Origin: UBA6136 sp964344495
GTDB taxonomy: Bacteria > Pseudomonadota > Gammaproteobacteria > Methylococcales > Methylococcaceae
Assembly (NCBI GenBank): GCA_964344495.1
Contig: CAYFNI010000049.1
Span: forward strand, 1-17,097
DNA: 17,097 nucleotides
Direction of reading: 5' to 3'
Both the position numbers and the translations under genes were made by a program. The notes under the pieces were generated by a model that made no database searches, was not told the origin of the DNA, and saw only the letters and a list, made by a program, of their open reading frames with translations. Positions 15,671 to 17,097 of this stretch are shown here, in pieces; the first letter of the stretch is position 1, and every line of letters begins with the position of its first letter.

Positions 15671-16417
15671 ATGACCGATCAAACCACTCATTTCGGCTTT
15701 CGCCAGGTTCCCGAAGGGGAAAAGGCTCGGCTGGTCCGGTCGGTATTCGATTCCGTGGCCGGCAAGTACGACCTGATGAACGACCTGATGTCGCTGGGTA
15801 TCCACCGAATCTGGAAGCGCATCGCCCTGCAGTTAAGCCATGTCCGCTATGGCGAGCAGGTGCTTGATCTGGCCGGTGGCACCGGTGACATGACGGCCCT
15901 GTTCCGTGAGCGTGTCGGCGATCGGGGGCGGGTCGTGCTATCGGATATTAACGCCGAAATGCTGACCCGCGGCCGCGATCGGCTGATCGACGCGGGTGTG
16001 ACCGGCGGTGTCGAGTTTGCCCAGATTGACGCCGAAAAACTGCCCTTCCCGGATAACTCGTTCGACTGCGTCTGCATTGCTTTCGGCCTGCGCAATGTCA
16101 CCCATAAAGATTCAGCGCTGAGGTCGATGTATCGGGTGCTGAAACCCGGTGGGCGCCTGATCGTGCTGGAGTTTTCCGAGGTTCAGGGAGCCCTGTTTCG
16201 CAAAACCTACGACCTTTACTCTTTCAAGCTGTTGCCGCTGATGGGCAAGCTGGTAGCCAACGATGAGGAGAGTTATCGCTATCTGGCGGAATCGATCCGC
16301 ATGCATCCCAATCAGGAGACGCTCAAGCAGATGATGAGCGAGGCCGGGTTCGACCGCTGCGAATATTTTAATTTGACCCAGGGTGTGGTGGCCGTGCATC
16401 GGGGTTACAAGTTTTGA
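15671..16417 (+). CDS. ubiE: Ubiquinone/menaquinone biosynthesis C-methyltransferase UbiE
   Basis: A 248-residue SAM-dependent methyltransferase that methylates the quinone ring in ubiquinone synthesis (and demethylmenaquinone where present). Family marks are HFGFRQVPEGEKARLVRSVFDSVAGKYDLMNDLMS, the SAM-binding DLAGGTGD at 66-73, FGLRNVTHKDSALRSMYRVLKPGG and RLIVLEFS. The C-terminal VVAVHRGYKF is typical. A 49-base gap separates it from the DUF971 gene and contains a small CCCCG/CGGGG hairpin (15629-15633 with 15637-15641) without a T run. The ribosome site is weak. Confidence 0.97.
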   Translation: MTDQTTHFGFRQVPEGEKARLVRSVFDSVAGKYDLMNDLMSLGIHRIWKRIALQLSHVRYGEQVLDLAGGTGDMTALFRERVGDRGRVVLSDINAEMLTRGRDRLIDAGVTGGVEFAQIDAEKLPFPDNSFDCVCIAFGLRNVTHKDSALRSMYRVLKPGGRLIVLEFSEVQGALFRKTYDLYSFKLLPLMGKLVANDEESYRYLAESIRMHPNQETLKQMMSEAGFDRCEYFNLTQGVVAVHRGYKF

Positions 16418-17079
16418 GTAGAGTCGATCCATTGCTCCTGGCGGCAGTGACGGACCGTCTGCAGAGCCTGATACGTCACCATGTCGATGCCTATCCGGAA
16501 GGCCGGGGGCCATTGGAACGGCTGGCGGGACGCGTCATTGCGCTGCGGCTGGAACCGGTGGGTTATACCGTGTTTCTGTGTCCGACCCCGGACGATATCC
16601 AGATTCTGACCGAATTCAGTCATTCGCCCGATGTGATGCTGTCCGGGTCGCTGGCCAGTTTCGCCCGGGCCGGCCTGGCGGGTGGCTCGCAGCAGGGCTT
16701 GCGCGCATCAGGGATCAGGATCAGCGGCGACAGCGATACGGCACATGAGTTTCAGGTGCTCAGTCAGGCGCTAAAAATTGACTGGCAGCGTTCACTGTCC
16801 CCCTATCTGGGGGCGGGCGCGACTGCCGCCCTGCTGTCAGCGCTGGATATCGGTGCCCAATGGACGCGCGAGACCCTGAGTGCGTTGCAGGCCGATGTAT
16901 CCGAATACCTGCGCGAAGAAAGACGACTCCTGCCCGACCGTTCGCAGACCGATGCCTGGGCTGAAGCCGTCGATCGCCTCCGTGCCGACACGGACCGGCT
17001 CCATGCCCGGCTTGCCCGCCTTGAGGGTTCGCTTGACCGAGTTCGCCCGATGTCCCTTTCCAGCGATAGCGCCTCGTGA
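16414..17079 (+). CDS. ubiJ: Ubiquinone biosynthesis accessory factor UbiJ
   Basis: A 221-residue protein with an N-terminal SCP2-like lipid-binding domain (about 20-125, including LRLEPVGYTVFLCPTPDD and LSGSLASFARAGL) and a C-terminal helical, coiled-coil-prone part (about 165-210, with heptads of Leu in AEAVDRLRADTDRLHARLARLEGSLDRV). UbiJ is thought to hold hydrophobic quinone intermediates for the Ubi enzyme complex together with UbiK. The start is TTG 16414, overlapping the ubiE TGA (TTGA). Sequence conservation of UbiJ is low, so position between ubiE and ubiB is a large part of the evidence. Confidence 0.9.
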   Translation: MSRVDPLLLAAVTDRLQSLIRHHVDAYPEGRGPLERLAGRVIALRLEPVGYTVFLCPTPDDIQILTEFSHSPDVMLSGSLASFARAGLAGGSQQGLRASGIRISGDSDTAHEFQVLSQALKIDWQRSLSPYLGAGATAALLSALDIGAQWTRETLSALQADVSEYLREERRLLPDRSQTDAWAEAVDRLRADTDRLHARLARLEGSLDRVRPMSLSSDSAS

Positions 17080-17097
17080 TTCGACCTGCAACCATTC
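17076..17097 (+). CDS. ubiB: 5' end of ubiB (partial, runs off the window)
   Basis: A GTG at 17076 overlaps the ubiJ TGA by GTGA and opens a frame reading MIRPATI before the window ends. This resembles the start of UbiB, an atypical kinase-like ATPase needed for ubiquinone synthesis, which follows ubiE-ubiJ in many gammaproteobacteria. Only seven codons are visible, so the call depends on gene order. Confidence 0.65.

Overview
The window looks like a chromosomal segment of a GC-rich gammaproteobacterium. Three things point there: a hslV-hslU-DUF971-ubiE-ubiJ-ubiB run, a GreB-type elongation factor, and a FusA2-type elongation factor G like that of Pseudomonas. A SorAB-type sulfite dehydrogenase suggests an organism that oxidises reduced sulfur, perhaps a Chromatiales or Halothiobacillus-like chemolithotroph. 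That taxonomic guess is inference from gene content; no rRNA is present. I see no insertion sequence, integrase, CRISPR array or phage gene. Most of the window is conserved housekeeping DNA.

Layout. (1) At 37-112, minus strand, is a tRNA-Thr(TGT) with a good promoter and a hairpin at the start of its precursor. (2) From 548 a plus-strand set begins with a FixJ-type response regulator that has its own promoter and no kinase beside it. After it come greB, the two-domain glutamine-dependent nadE, a DUF4136 lipoprotein, sorA, sorB and a small cupin (1314-6173). These six are tightly spaced or overlapping and may be one transcription unit. (3) A strong terminator at 6182-6213 separates them from two minus-strand genes: fusA2-type EF-G (6273-8357) and the periplasmic protease degQ (8702-10060). 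(4) 10061-12024 is the least familiar part: two doubtful small ORFs, a DUF2490 outer-membrane beta-barrel and a small cysteine-rich lipoprotein. (5) rlmI (12025-13224, minus) is divergent from hslV. (6) hslV-hslU-DUF971-ubiE-ubiJ and the first codons of ubiB run to the right edge, with 4-base overlaps at three of the junctions.

How the genes work together. SorA (Tat-exported molybdenum enzyme) and SorB (Sec-exported monohaem cytochrome c) should oxidise sulfite to sulfate in the periplasm and pass electrons to the respiratory chain. UbiE, UbiJ and UbiB belong to ubiquinone synthesis, and NadE makes NAD. HslVU and DegQ handle protein quality control in cytoplasm and periplasm. GreB, EF-G, RlmI and the tRNA serve transcription and translation.

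I did not find a convincing new multi-gene system. The observations most worth checking are a possible leader peptide and Shine-Dalgarno-masking hairpin before the DUF4136 lipoprotein, the cupin with two of four metal ligands replaced that is coupled to sorAB, the free-standing second-type EF-G with an unusual leader, and the DUF2490/lipoprotein pair.
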